Below are positions 25,433 to 35,130 of a stretch of 64,000 nucleotides of DNA, one piece after another. The notes under the pieces were generated by a model, which saw only the letters and a list, made by a program, of their open reading frames with translations, was not told where the DNA came from and did not search any database. The position numbers were made by a program, and so were the translations under genes. Origin of the DNA: Sulfuritalea sp. (lineage in GTDB: Bacteria; Pseudomonadota; Gammaproteobacteria; Burkholderiales; Rhodocyclaceae); contig JADJUP010000027.1 in NCBI GenBank assembly GCA_016716965.1, positions 19,597-83,596 on the forward strand, given 5' to 3'. The first letter of the stretch is position 1; the number at the start of each line of letters is the position of its first letter.

Positions 25433-26295
25433 AAATCCTGGTCACCGGTTGCGCCGGACAACTCGGCCGTGAACTGAAGCGCTCCCTGGCCTGCCTGGGC
25501 GAAGTGGTAGCCTGCGACCGTCGCCAGATCGACCTCGCCGACCCGGACGCACTGCGCGCTGCCGTGCGCGCCATTGCGCCCGCCGCCATCGTCAACGCCG
25601 CCGCCTACACCGCGGTCGACAAGGCCGAAACCGAAACCGCGCTGGCGCAGGCGATCAATGCGGTAGCACCCGGCATCCTGGCCGAGGAGGCGAAGCGGCT
25701 CGGCGCACGGCTGATCCACTACTCGACCGACTATGTCTTCGACGGCAAGAGATCCGGCGCCTACACTGAGGAAGACAGTCCGGCGCCGCTGTCCGCCTAC
25801 GGTCGCAGCAAGTTCGATGGTGAGCGCGCGATCGCCGCCGCCGGAGCGCGCCACCAGGTTTTCCGCACCTGCTGGGTGTACGGCCTGCATGGCGCGAACT
25901 TCATGAAAACCATGCTGCGGCTCGGCCGCGATCGTGATGAACTGCGTGTCGTCGGCGACCAGTTCGGCGCCCCGACGTGGACCCGCCACCTGGCCGACGC
26001 CACCGCGCTGGTCCTCGCCCGCAAGGACGTACCCGACGGCTTGTACCACCTTGCCGCCGCCGGCGAAACGAACTGGCATGAATATGCCGAAGCCATCTTC
26101 GCCACCGCGCTGCAAAGCGGCCTGCTGGAGAAAGTTCCGACGGTTCACCGTATCACCAGCGCCGACTATCCGCTGCCGGCACCGCGCCCGACCAACTCAC
26201 GGCTCGACTGCAGCCGCTTCCGGCGCGACTTCGGCCTTGGCCTGCCCGACTGGCGCAGCGGGCTCGCCGACTGCCTTGCCGATGCGCGCTTCTGA
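25429..26295 (+). CDS. rfbD: dTDP-4-dehydrorhamnose reductase
   Basis: Final NAD(P)H-dependent step giving dTDP-L-rhamnose. The 288 residues start at a GTG within GTGA that overlaps the rfbC stop. Motifs are TGCAGQLGRELKRSL for the cofactor, YSTDYVFDGKRSGAYTEED, YGRSKFDGERAI with the Tyr/Lys pair, and RTCWVYGLHGANFMKTML. The last-gene position and intact frame support a functional pathway. A copy of the dispersed motif lies near the 3' end. Confidence 0.95.
   Translation: MKILVTGCAGQLGRELKRSLACLGEVVACDRRQIDLADPDALRAAVRAIAPAAIVNAAAYTAVDKAETETALAQAINAVAPGILAEEAKRLGARLIHYSTDYVFDGKRSGAYTEEDSPAPLSAYGRSKFDGERAIAAAGARHQVFRTCWVYGLHGANFMKTMLRLGRDRDELRVVGDQFGAPTWTRHLADATALVLARKDVPDGLYHLAAAGETNWHEYAEAIFATALQSGLLEKVPTVHRITSADYPLPAPRPTNSRLDCSRFRRDFGLGLPDWRSGLADCLADARF
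26146..26167 (-). repeat. 22-bp dispersed motif, copy 5
   Basis: Minus-strand orientation: AGTCGGCGCTGG-TGAT-ACGGTG. The rfbD coding strand reads HRITSADY, in a segment where RfbD homologs carry the same type of peptide. The motif therefore arose without an insertion. Confidence 0.7.
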
Positions 26296-26397
26296 TTTCC
26301 ACGAGAAACCAGGAACGCACCGCAGCTTCCTTTTTTCCCCGTTCCACGCGGTTCCCTCCAAAAGAGTGACCGTACACCAACTGCCCCGGTTTTGAAA

Positions 26398-28374
26398 ATG
26401 GCCGTCACCCCCGCCTACGACGAATCATCCTTCCGTGTCCTCAAGGGACTGGAGCCGGTGCGCGAACGCCCCGGCATGTACACCCGCACCGACTCGCCGG
26501 CGCACATCATCCAGGAAGTCATCGACAACTCGGCCGACGAAGCCCTCGGCGGCCATGCGAAGAACCTCCATGTGCTGCTGCACCTCGACGGCTCGATCAC
26601 CGTCACCGACGATGGTCGCGGCATCCCGGTCGGGCTGCATCCCGACGAGAAGATCCCCGTCGTGGTGCTGGCCTTCACCCGCCTCCATGCCGGTGGCAAG
26701 TTCGACAAGAGCGCCGGCAATTCGGCCTACGCCTTTTCCGGCGGCCTGCATGGCGTCGGCGTCGCGGTGACCAACGCCTTGTCGACCCGTGTCTCGGTCG
26801 AGGTCAGGCGGGAAGGAAAGATCTGGACCATCGACTTCTCCGGCGGTGGTGAAGTCGTCGGCGCCCTCACCCAGGCCGGCACCTGCGGTCGCCACAGCGG
26901 CACCCGCGTGCGGGTCTGGCCCGACCCGAAATACTTCGACGCGCCCAAAGTGCCGCCCGCGGAACTGGAACGCCTGCTGCGTTCCAAGGCGGTGCTGCTG
27001 CCCGGCGTCAAGGTCAGCCTCGACATCGAGCAGGCCGACGGCAGCCTCACGAGCAAGACCTGGAGCTATCCCGATGGCCTCGCCGGCTACCTCGCCGAAC
27101 TGGCCGGCAATGCCGAAGCCGTCGCCCCGCTGTATGCGTCGGAAAAGTACGCCGATGCCGACCACGCCGAATTCGCCACCGGCGAAGGCGCGGCCTGGGC
27201 CATCGGCTGGCATGTCGACGCGGTGGCCTCCGAGTCCTACGTCAACCTGATCCCGACGGTGGCCGGCGGCACCCACGAAGCCGGCCTGCGCGCCGGTGCC
27301 TTCGAAGCGGTCAAGTCGTTCATCGAGCATCGCGCCCTGCTGCCGCGCGGCGTCAAGCTGCAACAGGACGATGTCTGCGGACGCATGGCCTACGTGCTGT
27401 CGGCACGCATCCTCGATCCGCAGTTCCAGGGCCAGGTCAAGGAAAAGCTCAACTCGCGCGAAGCGGTGAAGCTGGTCTCCAGCATGGTTCGCGACCCCTT
27501 CGAGATCTGGCTCAACCAGCATGTAGAGGCCGGCAAGGCCATCGCCGAGCTTTCGATCAAGCAGGCCCTGGCGCGGCAGAAGAACGCGCAGAAGGTCGAG
27601 AAGCGCAAGCAGTCCGGCGTCGCCGTGCTTCCGGGCAAGCTCTCGGACTGCGAATCGACCGACATCGCGGAGAACGAGTTGTTCCTGGTCGAAGGCGATT
27701 CCGCCGGCGGCTCCGCCAAGATGGCGCGCAACAAGGAAACCCAGGCCATCCTGCCGTTGCGCGGCAAGGTGCTCAATTCGTGGGAAGTCGAGCCCGGACG
27801 CCTGTTTGCCAACAACGAGATCCACGACATCGCGGTCGCGCTCGGCGTCGATCCGCATGGCGCGGACGACAGCCCGGATCTGGGCAACCTGCGCTACGGC
27901 AAGCTGATCATCATGTCCGACGCCGACGTCGATGGCGCACACATCCAGACCCTGCTGCTGACGCTGTTCTATCGCCACTTCCCGGCCCTGATCCGCCACG
28001 GCCACGTCTACATCGCCCAGCCTCCCCTCTATCGCATCGACGTCCCGGCTTCGGGCAAGAAGCGTCCGGCGCGGCGCCTCTATGCACTCGACGAAGGTGA
28101 ACTGGTGGCAATCAAGGACCGCCTGATCAAGGAAGGCATCCGCGAGGACGCGGTCGAAGTCGGCCGCTTCAAGGGTCTTGGCGAAATGAATCCGGACCAG
28201 TTGCGCGAAACGGCGATGTCACCCGCCACGCGCCGGGTGCTGCCAATCGTGGAGCGCAACGGGTCGGCAGAGTCGACGCGCATTCTCTTCAACCTGCTGA
28301 TGGGCAAGGGAGAAGCCGCCGGACGCCGGGCCTGGATGGAGGAGAATGGCCATCGCGTCGAGGCCGACATCTGA
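26398..28374 (+). CDS. parE: DNA topoisomerase IV subunit B
   Basis: ATPase subunit of topoisomerase IV, which decatenates daughter chromosomes. From the ATG at 26398 it has 658 residues; a TTG two codons upstream is less likely. GHKL ATPase motifs are EVIDNSADEALGG, DDGRGIPVGLH and GGLHGVGVAVTNALS. The TOPRIM domain shows LFLVEGDSAGGSAKMARN and IIMSDADVDGAHI. The absence of the long GyrB insertion and the pairing with parC 3' of it identify it as ParE. Confidence 0.94.
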   Translation: MAVTPAYDESSFRVLKGLEPVRERPGMYTRTDSPAHIIQEVIDNSADEALGGHAKNLHVLLHLDGSITVTDDGRGIPVGLHPDEKIPVVVLAFTRLHAGGKFDKSAGNSAYAFSGGLHGVGVAVTNALSTRVSVEVRREGKIWTIDFSGGGEVVGALTQAGTCGRHSGTRVRVWPDPKYFDAPKVPPAELERLLRSKAVLLPGVKVSLDIEQADGSLTSKTWSYPDGLAGYLAELAGNAEAVAPLYASEKYADADHAEFATGEGAAWAIGWHVDAVASESYVNLIPTVAGGTHEAGLRAGAFEAVKSFIEHRALLPRGVKLQQDDVCGRMAYVLSARILDPQFQGQVKEKLNSREAVKLVSSMVRDPFEIWLNQHVEAGKAIAELSIKQALARQKNAQKVEKRKQSGVAVLPGKLSDCESTDIAENELFLVEGDSAGGSAKMARNKETQAILPLRGKVLNSWEVEPGRLFANNEIHDIAVALGVDPHGADDSPDLGNLRYGKLIIMSDADVDGAHIQTLLLTLFYRHFPALIRHGHVYIAQPPLYRIDVPASGKKRPARRLYALDEGELVAIKDRLIKEGIREDAVEVGRFKGLGEMNPDQLRETAMSPATRRVLPIVERNGSAESTRILFNLLMGKGEAAGRRAWMEENGHRVEADI

Positions 28375-28443
28375 TGCCGGCCTCGACACCGCTCCCCGCC
28401 CTCCCCTGCAGCCGAAGTGTGAAATTTTCTGGATCATCGAACC

Positions 28444-29700
28444 ATGTGGACCCGACCGGAACACTCTGAAATCATCCAGACCTCGCAACTGGCGATCGGC
28501 CTGTTTGTCGACATTGATCTGCCATGGAGCGCGCATCCCTTCCTCTACAGCAAGTTTCGCATCACCAGCGCCGATCAGATTGCCGAGATTCGCGCCCTGG
28601 GACTGGCACAGGTCAAGTACTTCCCCAACAAGAGCACCGCCGCACCGGGTCCGGTAACCGAAGAAAAGCCCGCACCCGAGCAGAGGCCGGCGACCGTCGA
28701 AGCTCGGTGCAACTTCGAGGAACAGAAACGCGCCAAACTTCAGTCGCAGAAGGACGAGGCCAGGCGCGCCGAGCGCGGCTGGGAGAACGCAGCGAAACAG
28801 ACCCGCGAAGCACTTTCCGGACTGAAGCACAGCCCCAAGCAGGCGGGGCAACAACTCGCCAGGCTTTCCCGTGAAACCGCGGACAAGGTTGCGGCCGGGG
28901 GCGAAATACTGCTCCACCTGCTGGGTGACAAGAAGGACGACGGACCCCAGTTTCATGCCCTGAACGTGATGACCCTGTCCATGGTCCTCGGCAAGGCACT
29001 CAAACTCGGTGAAGTAGAACTCACCGACCTGGCACTGGGCGCGCTGGCACATGATGTCGGCAATACCAGGGTCCCTCCCCACCTGCTCAAGGCAAAGGTC
29101 CGCGCCAAGCACGAAGAGGACTTCTACCGCGCCCACGTTCACTACGGCGTCGATATCGCACGCGAAGCCGGGGTCTTTTCACCCAGCGCGCTGGCGATCA
29201 TCGAGGAACATCACGAGTTTCTCGACGGATCCGGCTTCCCGCGCGGCACAAAAAAGCTCAATCCCCTGGCGCAAATCGTTTGCCTGGTAGATCGCTACGA
29301 CCGCCTATGCGGCCCGGAGTCGCCGGAACGGGCGCCGCTGATGCCTGCCGAGGCATTGGCGGTCCTCTTTGCCCGCGAAAGCAGCAAGTTCGACCAGAAG
29401 CTCCTGGGTCTGCTGATCAAGTCGCTCGGTGTCTATCCGCCAGGAACCATAGTCATGCTCAATGACGGATCGCTTGGCCTGGTGGTTTCCCCGGGCAGGC
29501 AGAGCCTGCGTCCCAAGATACTGATCTACGATCCCGATACCGACAAGAAGGACGCGGTAGTCATAGACATGGACGATGTGCCAGAACTGAAGATCGAGGA
29601 AGCCGTGCGGCCTGATTCACTGCCGATGGATGTGCTGCTCTGGCTCAACCCGCGCCGCAGGCTTTCCTACTTTTTCTCCATGGAAGTGGCTGCCGACTGA
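28444..29700 (+). CDS. HD-GYP domain protein with DUF3391-type N-terminus
   Basis: Candidate cyclic-di-GMP phosphodiesterase, 418 residues. Residues 1-65 resemble DUF3391 and 85-150 are a charged, probably coiled linker. Residues 165-330 are the HD-GYP domain with H171, HD at 203-204, HVH at 231-233, HH at 256-257 and DGSGFPRG at 261-268. The family HDxGK is HDVGN here, so the usual lysine is Asn207, and GYP is GFP. Metal ligands look kept but the changed lysine may alter activity. It lies between parE and parC in the same direction with short gaps, so it is probably co-transcribed with topoisomerase IV. Confidence 0.85.
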   Translation: MWTRPEHSEIIQTSQLAIGLFVDIDLPWSAHPFLYSKFRITSADQIAEIRALGLAQVKYFPNKSTAAPGPVTEEKPAPEQRPATVEARCNFEEQKRAKLQSQKDEARRAERGWENAAKQTREALSGLKHSPKQAGQQLARLSRETADKVAAGGEILLHLLGDKKDDGPQFHALNVMTLSMVLGKALKLGEVELTDLALGALAHDVGNTRVPPHLLKAKVRAKHEEDFYRAHVHYGVDIAREAGVFSPSALAIIEEHHEFLDGSGFPRGTKKLNPLAQIVCLVDRYDRLCGPESPERAPLMPAEALAVLFARESSKFDQKLLGLLIKSLGVYPPGTIVMLNDGSLGLVVSPGRQSLRPKILIYDPDTDKKDAVVIDMDDVPELKIEEAVRPDSLPMDVLLWLNPRRRLSYFFSMEVAAD

Positions 29701-29748
29701 AGCGCCGCTTCGTCCGGACCGCCGATACCGACTCAACCGACCGAACCA

Positions 29749-32088
29749 ATGAATACCGACTATCCCGACCTGTTCGATGCTCCACCGCCGGCGCCACCCG
29801 CCATTCCGCCCGCCACTGAAGACGACGGTTCCACATTGCCCCTCGACACCTACGCCGAGCGCGCCTACCTCTCCTATGCCATGAGCGTGGTGCGCGCGCG
29901 CGCGCTGCCGCAGGTGGAAGACGGCATGAAGCCGGTGCAGCGGCGCATCCTGCATGCAATGAACGAAATGCGGCTGGCCGCCAGCGCCAAGCACGTCAAG
30001 AGCGCGCGGGTGGTCGGCGACGTGATCGGTAAATACCACCCGCACGGCGACACCAGCGTCTATGACGCCATGGTGCGTGTGGCGCAGGATTTCACGCTGC
30101 GCTATCCGCTGGTCGACGGCCAGGGCAATTTTGGTTCGCGCGACGGCGATGGTGCCGCCGCGATGCGCTACACCGAGTGCCGCCTGACGCCTTTCGCCGA
30201 TTTGCTGCTGGGCGAGATCGATCGCGGCACCGTCGACTTCATCGCCAATTACGACGGCTCGATGACCGAGCCGCAACTGATGCCGGCGCGCCTGCCGGTA
30301 GTGCTGCTGAACGGTGCCTCTGGCATCGCCGTCGGCATGGCCACCGAGATCCCGCCGCACAACCTGCGCGAAGTCGCGGAAGCCGCGCGCCTGCTGATCA
30401 GGAAGCCGGAAGCGATGCTGGAGGAAGTCCTGGCCGTGCTGCCAGGGCCGGATTTCCCCGGCGGCGGCCAGCTCATCTCGACCCCGGCCGACATCCGCGA
30501 CGCCTATGCCAACGGCCGCGGGTCCATGCGCATGCGCGCGCGCTGGCGCATCGAGGAACTCGCGCGCGGCCAGTGGCGCGTGATCGTGTACGAACTGCCG
30601 CACGGCGTTTCGGTAGCGCAGGTGCTGTCGGAAATCGAGGGCCTGACCAATCCGCAACCCCGCGCCGGCAAGAAGGATGTCAGCCAGGAGCAGAAGAACC
30701 TCAAGGCCCTGGTGCTGGGCGTACTCGACAGCGTGCGCGACGAATCCAGCGACCAGCAGGCGGTGCGCATCATGCTCGAACCCAAGAGCTCGCGCATCCC
30801 GCAGGATGAATTCATGGCCGTGCTGCTGGCCCATACCAGCCTCGAATCCAGCGTATCGGTAAACCTGACCATGGTCGGCCGCGACGGAAGGCCTCAGCAG
30901 AAGAACCTGCTGACCATCCTGCGCGAATGGATCGACTTCCGCTTCGCCACGGTCGAACGCCGCACCCGCCATCGCCTGGCCGAAGTGTTGCGCCGCGTGC
31001 ATATCCTCGAAGGACGCATGATGGTCTTCCTCAGGATCGAGGAAGTGATCAAGTGCATCCGCGAGTCCGATGAACCCAAGCCCGATCTGATGGCCCGCTT
31101 CGGCCTCACCGAAATCCAGGCCGAGGACATCCTGGAAATCCGCCTGCGCCAGTTGGCACGCCTCGAAGGCATCCGCATCGAAAAGGAACTCGGCGATCTG
31201 CGCCTGGAGCATGGCCAGCTCACCAAGCTGCTCGACTCGCGCCACGAGATGACCAGGCTGATCCAGAAGGAAATCGCCGACGATGCCAAGCGCTTCGGCG
31301 ACGATCGGCGCACGCTGCTCGAAGCCGTAACGCCGATCTCGCAGGGCGAGATAGCCGTGCCCGACGAACCGGTTACGGTGATCATTTCGAAGAACGGCTG
31401 GGTGCGCTCGCGCCAGGGCCACGGCATCGACCCGGTCGGAATCACCTACAAGACCGGCGACTTCCCCTGGCTGGTCGCGGAAACGCGAACCGTCTGGCCG
31501 CTGATCCTGATCGACAGCAACGGCCGCAGCTACAGCGTGAAAGTCTCGGACCTGCCCGGCGGGCGCGGAGATGGCGCTCCGCTCAATACCATGATCGACC
31601 TGCAGGATGGCGGCAAGCTGGCCCAGGTGCTGACTGCGGCGCCTGAAAGCAAGTATCTTGTGGCCGGCACCCTGGGCTATGGATTCGTCGCCAGCGTGAC
31701 TGACATGATCTCCCGCAACAAGGCCGGCAAGGCCTTCCTGTCGCTTGAGAAAGGCGAGACGCCACTGCCGCCGGCCCCAACCATCGGCGACAGCGTGGCC
31801 GTGCTCACCCGCGCCGGCCGCCTGCTGATCTTCGCGCTGGCGGAACTCAAGGAAATGGGCAAGGGCAAGGGTCTCATGCTGATCGATCTGTTGAAGAACG
31901 ACGAGGTGGTCGGCGTTGTCGCGAACAGCGACCGGACGCTACTGATCGCGGGCAGCGGGCGCGGCGGCAAAGCCACGCAGCAGGCACTCGATGCGCGCGC
32001 CCAGGCCAGTTACAGGGCGGCGCGCGCCCGTCGCGGACAGGAAGTTCCGCTCAAATTTAAACCCTTGAGTCTCCAGCTCGACAGTTAG
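29749..32088 (+). CDS. parC: DNA topoisomerase IV subunit A
   Basis: DNA-cleaving subunit of topoisomerase IV. The 779 residues carry the catalytic Tyr141 in AAMRYTECRLTPF and the quinolone region KYHPHGDTSVYDAMVRVAQDF, where the E. coli Ser80 and Glu84 positions are Thr102 and Asp106. The C-terminal beta-pinwheel (about residue 500 on) has degenerate blades and no GyrA box, as expected for ParC. It is longer than the roughly 750 residues of E. coli ParC mainly because of a Pro-rich N-terminus. Confidence 0.94.
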   Translation: MNTDYPDLFDAPPPAPPAIPPATEDDGSTLPLDTYAERAYLSYAMSVVRARALPQVEDGMKPVQRRILHAMNEMRLAASAKHVKSARVVGDVIGKYHPHGDTSVYDAMVRVAQDFTLRYPLVDGQGNFGSRDGDGAAAMRYTECRLTPFADLLLGEIDRGTVDFIANYDGSMTEPQLMPARLPVVLLNGASGIAVGMATEIPPHNLREVAEAARLLIRKPEAMLEEVLAVLPGPDFPGGGQLISTPADIRDAYANGRGSMRMRARWRIEELARGQWRVIVYELPHGVSVAQVLSEIEGLTNPQPRAGKKDVSQEQKNLKALVLGVLDSVRDESSDQQAVRIMLEPKSSRIPQDEFMAVLLAHTSLESSVSVNLTMVGRDGRPQQKNLLTILREWIDFRFATVERRTRHRLAEVLRRVHILEGRMMVFLRIEEVIKCIRESDEPKPDLMARFGLTEIQAEDILEIRLRQLARLEGIRIEKELGDLRLEHGQLTKLLDSRHEMTRLIQKEIADDAKRFGDDRRTLLEAVTPISQGEIAVPDEPVTVIISKNGWVRSRQGHGIDPVGITYKTGDFPWLVAETRTVWPLILIDSNGRSYSVKVSDLPGGRGDGAPLNTMIDLQDGGKLAQVLTAAPESKYLVAGTLGYGFVASVTDMISRNKAGKAFLSLEKGETPLPPAPTIGDSVAVLTRAGRLLIFALAELKEMGKGKGLMLIDLLKNDEVVGVVANSDRTLLIAGSGRGGKATQQALDARAQASYRAARARRGQEVPLKFKPLSLQLDS

Positions 32089-32174
32089 TCATTGATGCTA
32101 GAATCCTCAACGAATCAGCCTAACGGTCCGATACGCGGTCGCCCGCGACGTTCGCCGCCCACGGAGAATAAAAA

Positions 32175-32312
32175 ATGCTTTTCATCCTCTACTACGTCAT
32201 CGCCATCGTCGTGTTGGTCATGCACTTCACCGGAGTGCTGGCCCGCTACAACATGGAATGGCTGATCCTGGTCCTCGCCGTCACGGTGTTCCCGGCGGTC
32301 ATCTACCTCTAG
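32175..32312 (+). CDS. Small two-segment membrane protein (45 aa)
   Basis: A short open frame with GGAG 10 bp before its ATG encodes 45 residues beginning MLFILYYVIAIVVLVMHFTG and ending in AVTVFPAVIYL. Two hydrophobic stretches (about 3-20 and 27-44) are joined by the short polar loop ARYNMEW, so it probably spans the membrane twice. It follows parC by about 86 bp on the same strand and precedes a convergent thrC. I do not recognise the family. A plausible ribosome-binding site and membrane composition support it as real. Confidence 0.6.
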   Translation: MLFILYYVIAIVVLVMHFTGVLARYNMEWLILVLAVTVFPAVIYL

Positions 32313-32320
32313 CGCGAAAG

Positions 32321-32342
32321 TGCCGTAGCGTCGGCGCCGACT
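32321..32342 (-). repeat. 22-bp dispersed motif, copy 6 (intergenic)
   Basis: Minus-strand AGTCGGCGCCGA-CGCT-ACGGCA, 9 bp after the stop of the small membrane protein and before the end of convergent thrC. The core GTCGGCGCCGAC is a perfect 12-nt palindrome here. Confidence 0.75.
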
Positions 32343-32366
32343 CTCACCGAAGGCGCCGGACACTCC

Positions 32367-33794
32367 TCAGCAATTGCGGGTGATGATGGCTTTCACCTGA
32401 TCCACCGCGGCGTCTACCACCTCGACGCGCTGCGGCAGGTTTTCGATCCCCTCCAGTTCCTTCGGCCGCACCGGTTCGCGGCCCAGCGCCTCGAGTATCG
32501 TTTCGGTGAACTTGACCGGCTGCGCGGTCTCCAGAACGATCATGGGCAGCCCGGGTTCGCGATGCTCGCGCGCAACCTTGACGGCGTCCGCAGTGTGCGT
32601 GTCGATCATGACCTGATGCCGGTTCCAGACGTCGCGGATGGTCTCGATACGGTCCGTATGCAGGCTGCGACCGGAAACGATGCCGTAGTCCGGCAGGGCG
32701 GAAAAATACGGCGTACCCCGAAGATCGAAGGAGCCGCCGGCATCCACCGCGCGCCAAAGGTCGCGCACCTTTCCGGCATCGCGACCGACCAGGTCGAAGA
32801 CGAAGCGCTCGAAATTGGATGCCTTGGAAATGTCCATCGACGGACTCGAGGTGACATGCGTTTCGGACGTCACGCGCGGCCGATAGACACCGGTGCGGAA
32901 GAACTCGTCGAGCACGTCGTTTTCATTGGTTGCCAGCACCAACCGGGCGATCGGCAGACCCATCATGCGTGCAATATGGCCGGCGCAGATGTTGCCGAAG
33001 TTGCCGGAGGGCACGGCAAACGCAACTTCCTCGGCGTTCGACGCGGTGGCGGCGAAATAGCCCTTGAAGTAATACACCACCTGGGCCATCACGCGCGCCC
33101 AGTTGATCGAGTTGACCGCACCGATACGGTAGCGCGCCTTGAAATCGGCATCGTTCGACACCGCCTTGACGATGTCCTGGGCGTCGTCGAACATGCCGCG
33201 CACGGCGATGTTGAAAATATTCGGATCCTGCAGTGAAAACATCTGCGCGCGCTGGAAGGCGCTCATCTTGCCCTCCGGAGACAGCATGAACACCTTGACG
33301 CGATGCTTGCCGCGCATCGCGTATTCGGCGGCCGAACCAGTGTCGCCCGAGGTGGCACCGAGGATGTTGATGGTCTCGCCGCGCTTTTCCAGGACGTACT
33401 CGAACAAGTGGCCGAGCAACTGCATTGCCATGTCCTTGAATGCCAGGGTCGGCCCGTTGGATAGCTCCAGCAGATGGAATCCGGGTTCCAGAGTGGTCAA
33501 CGGCGTGATGTCGCCGGCGTCGCGACCCGACCGGCAGTGGCGATAGACATTTGACGAATAGGTGCGATCGGCGAGCATCTTGAGATCGCAGGACGGGATG
33601 TCGTCCACGAACTTCTGCAGGATCTTCAGTGCCAGCGCATGGTAGGGCAGGCCGCGCCATTCGGCGAGTTCGGCCGCGCTGACCTGCGGATAGATGCCGG
33701 GCAGGTAGAGCCCGCCGTCCGGCGCCAGGCCGCCCAGCAGGATGTCGCAGAAGCTTTGTGCCGGCGCCTCGCCGCGAGTGGAGATGTACTTCAT
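32367..33794 (-). CDS. thrC: Threonine synthase
   Basis: PLP enzyme converting O-phosphohomoserine to threonine. The 475-residue protein matches the long proteobacterial form. The N-terminus is MKYISTRG, the PLP lysine lies in GPTLAFKDMAMQLLG, and LGATSGDTGSAAEYAMRGK and VPSGNFGNICAGH form the phosphate and cofactor pocket. It lies 1 bp after hom and ends the alaA-hom-thrC operon. Confidence 0.95.
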   Translation of the reverse strand: MKYISTRGEAPAQSFCDILLGGLAPDGGLYLPGIYPQVSAAELAEWRGLPYHALALKILQKFVDDIPSCDLKMLADRTYSSNVYRHCRSGRDAGDITPLTTLEPGFHLLELSNGPTLAFKDMAMQLLGHLFEYVLEKRGETINILGATSGDTGSAAEYAMRGKHRVKVFMLSPEGKMSAFQRAQMFSLQDPNIFNIAVRGMFDDAQDIVKAVSNDADFKARYRIGAVNSINWARVMAQVVYYFKGYFAATASNAEEVAFAVPSGNFGNICAGHIARMMGLPIARLVLATNENDVLDEFFRTGVYRPRVTSETHVTSSPSMDISKASNFERFVFDLVGRDAGKVRDLWRAVDAGGSFDLRGTPYFSALPDYGIVSGRSLHTDRIETIRDVWNRHQVMIDTHTADAVKVAREHREPGLPMIVLETAQPVKFTETILEALGREPVRPKELEGIENLPQRVEVVDAAVDQVKAIITRNC

Positions 33795-33795
33795 C

Positions 33796-35130
33796 TCAAC
33801 CCAGCTCTTCCATGCGCAGCCGGATCACCTTCTTCTTGACCACAGGCAACGCTTCGATCTTCGCAATTGCCGCGTCAACATTCCTTTCGAGCGTGACGTG
33901 GGTCAGCATGATGATGTCGGTCTGCGATTCGCCCTCGCCGGGCTCGCGCTGGATCATGGCGTCGATCGAGATCTGCTGGTCGGCGAGGATGCGCGTGATG
34001 TCGGCCAGGACTCCCGGCTTGTCCTCGACGCGCAGGCGCAGGTAGTAGCTGGTTTCCACCGCGGACAGCGGCAGGATCGGCGTGTCCTCCATGGCGTCGG
34101 GCTGGAAGGCCAGGTGCGGCACGCGGTGTTCGGGGTCGGCGGTATGCATGCGGGTGACATCGACCAGGTCGGCGATCACCGCCGAGGCGGTCGGCTCGGC
34201 GCCGGCGCCCTTGCCGTAGTACAGCGTGGCGCCGACGGCGTCGCCCTGCACCAGCACCGCGTTCATGGCGCCCTCGACGTTGGCGATCAGGCGCTTGGCC
34301 GGGATCAGGGTCGGATGCACGCGCAGTTCGACGCCTTCCGCGCGGCGGCGCGTGATGCCGAGCAGCTTGATGCGGTAGCCGAGTTGCTCGGCGTACTTGA
34401 TGTCGTCGGCGTCGAGCTTGCTGATGCCCTCGACGTGCGCCTTGTCGAACTGCATCGGGATGCCGAAGGCCAGCGCCGAGAGGATGGTGATCTTGTGCGC
34501 GGCGTCGACGCCCTCGATGTCGAAGGTCGGATCGGCTTCGGCATAGCCCAGGCGCTGCGCCTCCTTGAGCACCACGTCGAAGGGCAGGCCCTTGTCGCGC
34601 ATTTCGGAGAGGATGAAGTTGGTAGTGCCATTGATGATGCCGGCGATCCACTGGATGCGGTTGGCGGTCAAGCCTTCGCGCAACGCCTTGATGATCGGGA
34701 TGCCGCCCGCCACTGCCGCCTCGAAGGCCACCATGACGCCCTGCTTGCTCGCCGCGGCGAAGATTTCATTGCCGTGCACCGCAAGCAGCGCCTTGTTCGC
34801 CGTCACCACGTGCTTGCCGTTGGCGATGGCTTTCAGCACCAGTTCCCTGGCAATGCCGTAGCCGCCGATCAGTTCGATGACGATGTCGATCTCGGGATCG
34901 GTCACCACCGAGAAGGCGTCGTCGGTCACCTGCGCCCGGCCGGCGGTTACCTGCCGCGCCAGTTCGAGGTTCTTGTCGGCAACCTTGGTGATGCGGATCG
35001 GACGCCCCGCGCGGCGCGTGATCTCGGCCTCGTTGCGCGCCAGTACGTTGAACGTGCCGCCACCGACGGTGCCGATGCCGAGCAGGCCGACGTTGATGGG
35101 TTTGACAGGTTCGGAGGACTTAGTTGCCAT
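33796..35130 (-). CDS. hom: Homoserine dehydrogenase
   Basis: NAD(P)H-dependent reduction of aspartate semialdehyde to homoserine, feeding threonine and methionine. From the ATG at 35130 (MATKSSEPVKPINVGLLGIG) it has 444 residues. Seen are GLLGIGTVGGGTFNVL for the cofactor, the catalytic region GIINGTTNFILSEM with EADPTFDIEGVDAAHKI, and a C-terminal ACT domain (YYLRLRVEDKPGVLADI) for likely threonine feedback. The start overlaps the end of alaA by 11 bp. A TTG 7 codons upstream is less likely. Confidence 0.95.
   Translation of the reverse strand: MATKSSEPVKPINVGLLGIGTVGGGTFNVLARNEAEITRRAGRPIRITKVADKNLELARQVTAGRAQVTDDAFSVVTDPEIDIVIELIGGYGIARELVLKAIANGKHVVTANKALLAVHGNEIFAAASKQGVMVAFEAAVAGGIPIIKALREGLTANRIQWIAGIINGTTNFILSEMRDKGLPFDVVLKEAQRLGYAEADPTFDIEGVDAAHKITILSALAFGIPMQFDKAHVEGISKLDADDIKYAEQLGYRIKLLGITRRRAEGVELRVHPTLIPAKRLIANVEGAMNAVLVQGDAVGATLYYGKGAGAEPTASAVIADLVDVTRMHTADPEHRVPHLAFQPDAMEDTPILPLSAVETSYYLRLRVEDKPGVLADITRILADQQISIDAMIQREPGEGESQTDIIMLTHVTLERNVDAAIAKIEALPVVKKKVIRLRMEELG

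Noticed and set aside
28555..28580. ATCACCAGCGCCGATC in the HD-GYP gene as another minus-strand copy of the motif
   Set aside because: It lacks the final GACT and the ACGG spacing, so it is only a partial match.
29617..31422. 601-codon minus-strand open frame opposite parC
   Set aside because: Fully covered by a well supported parC; composition is that of an antisense frame.
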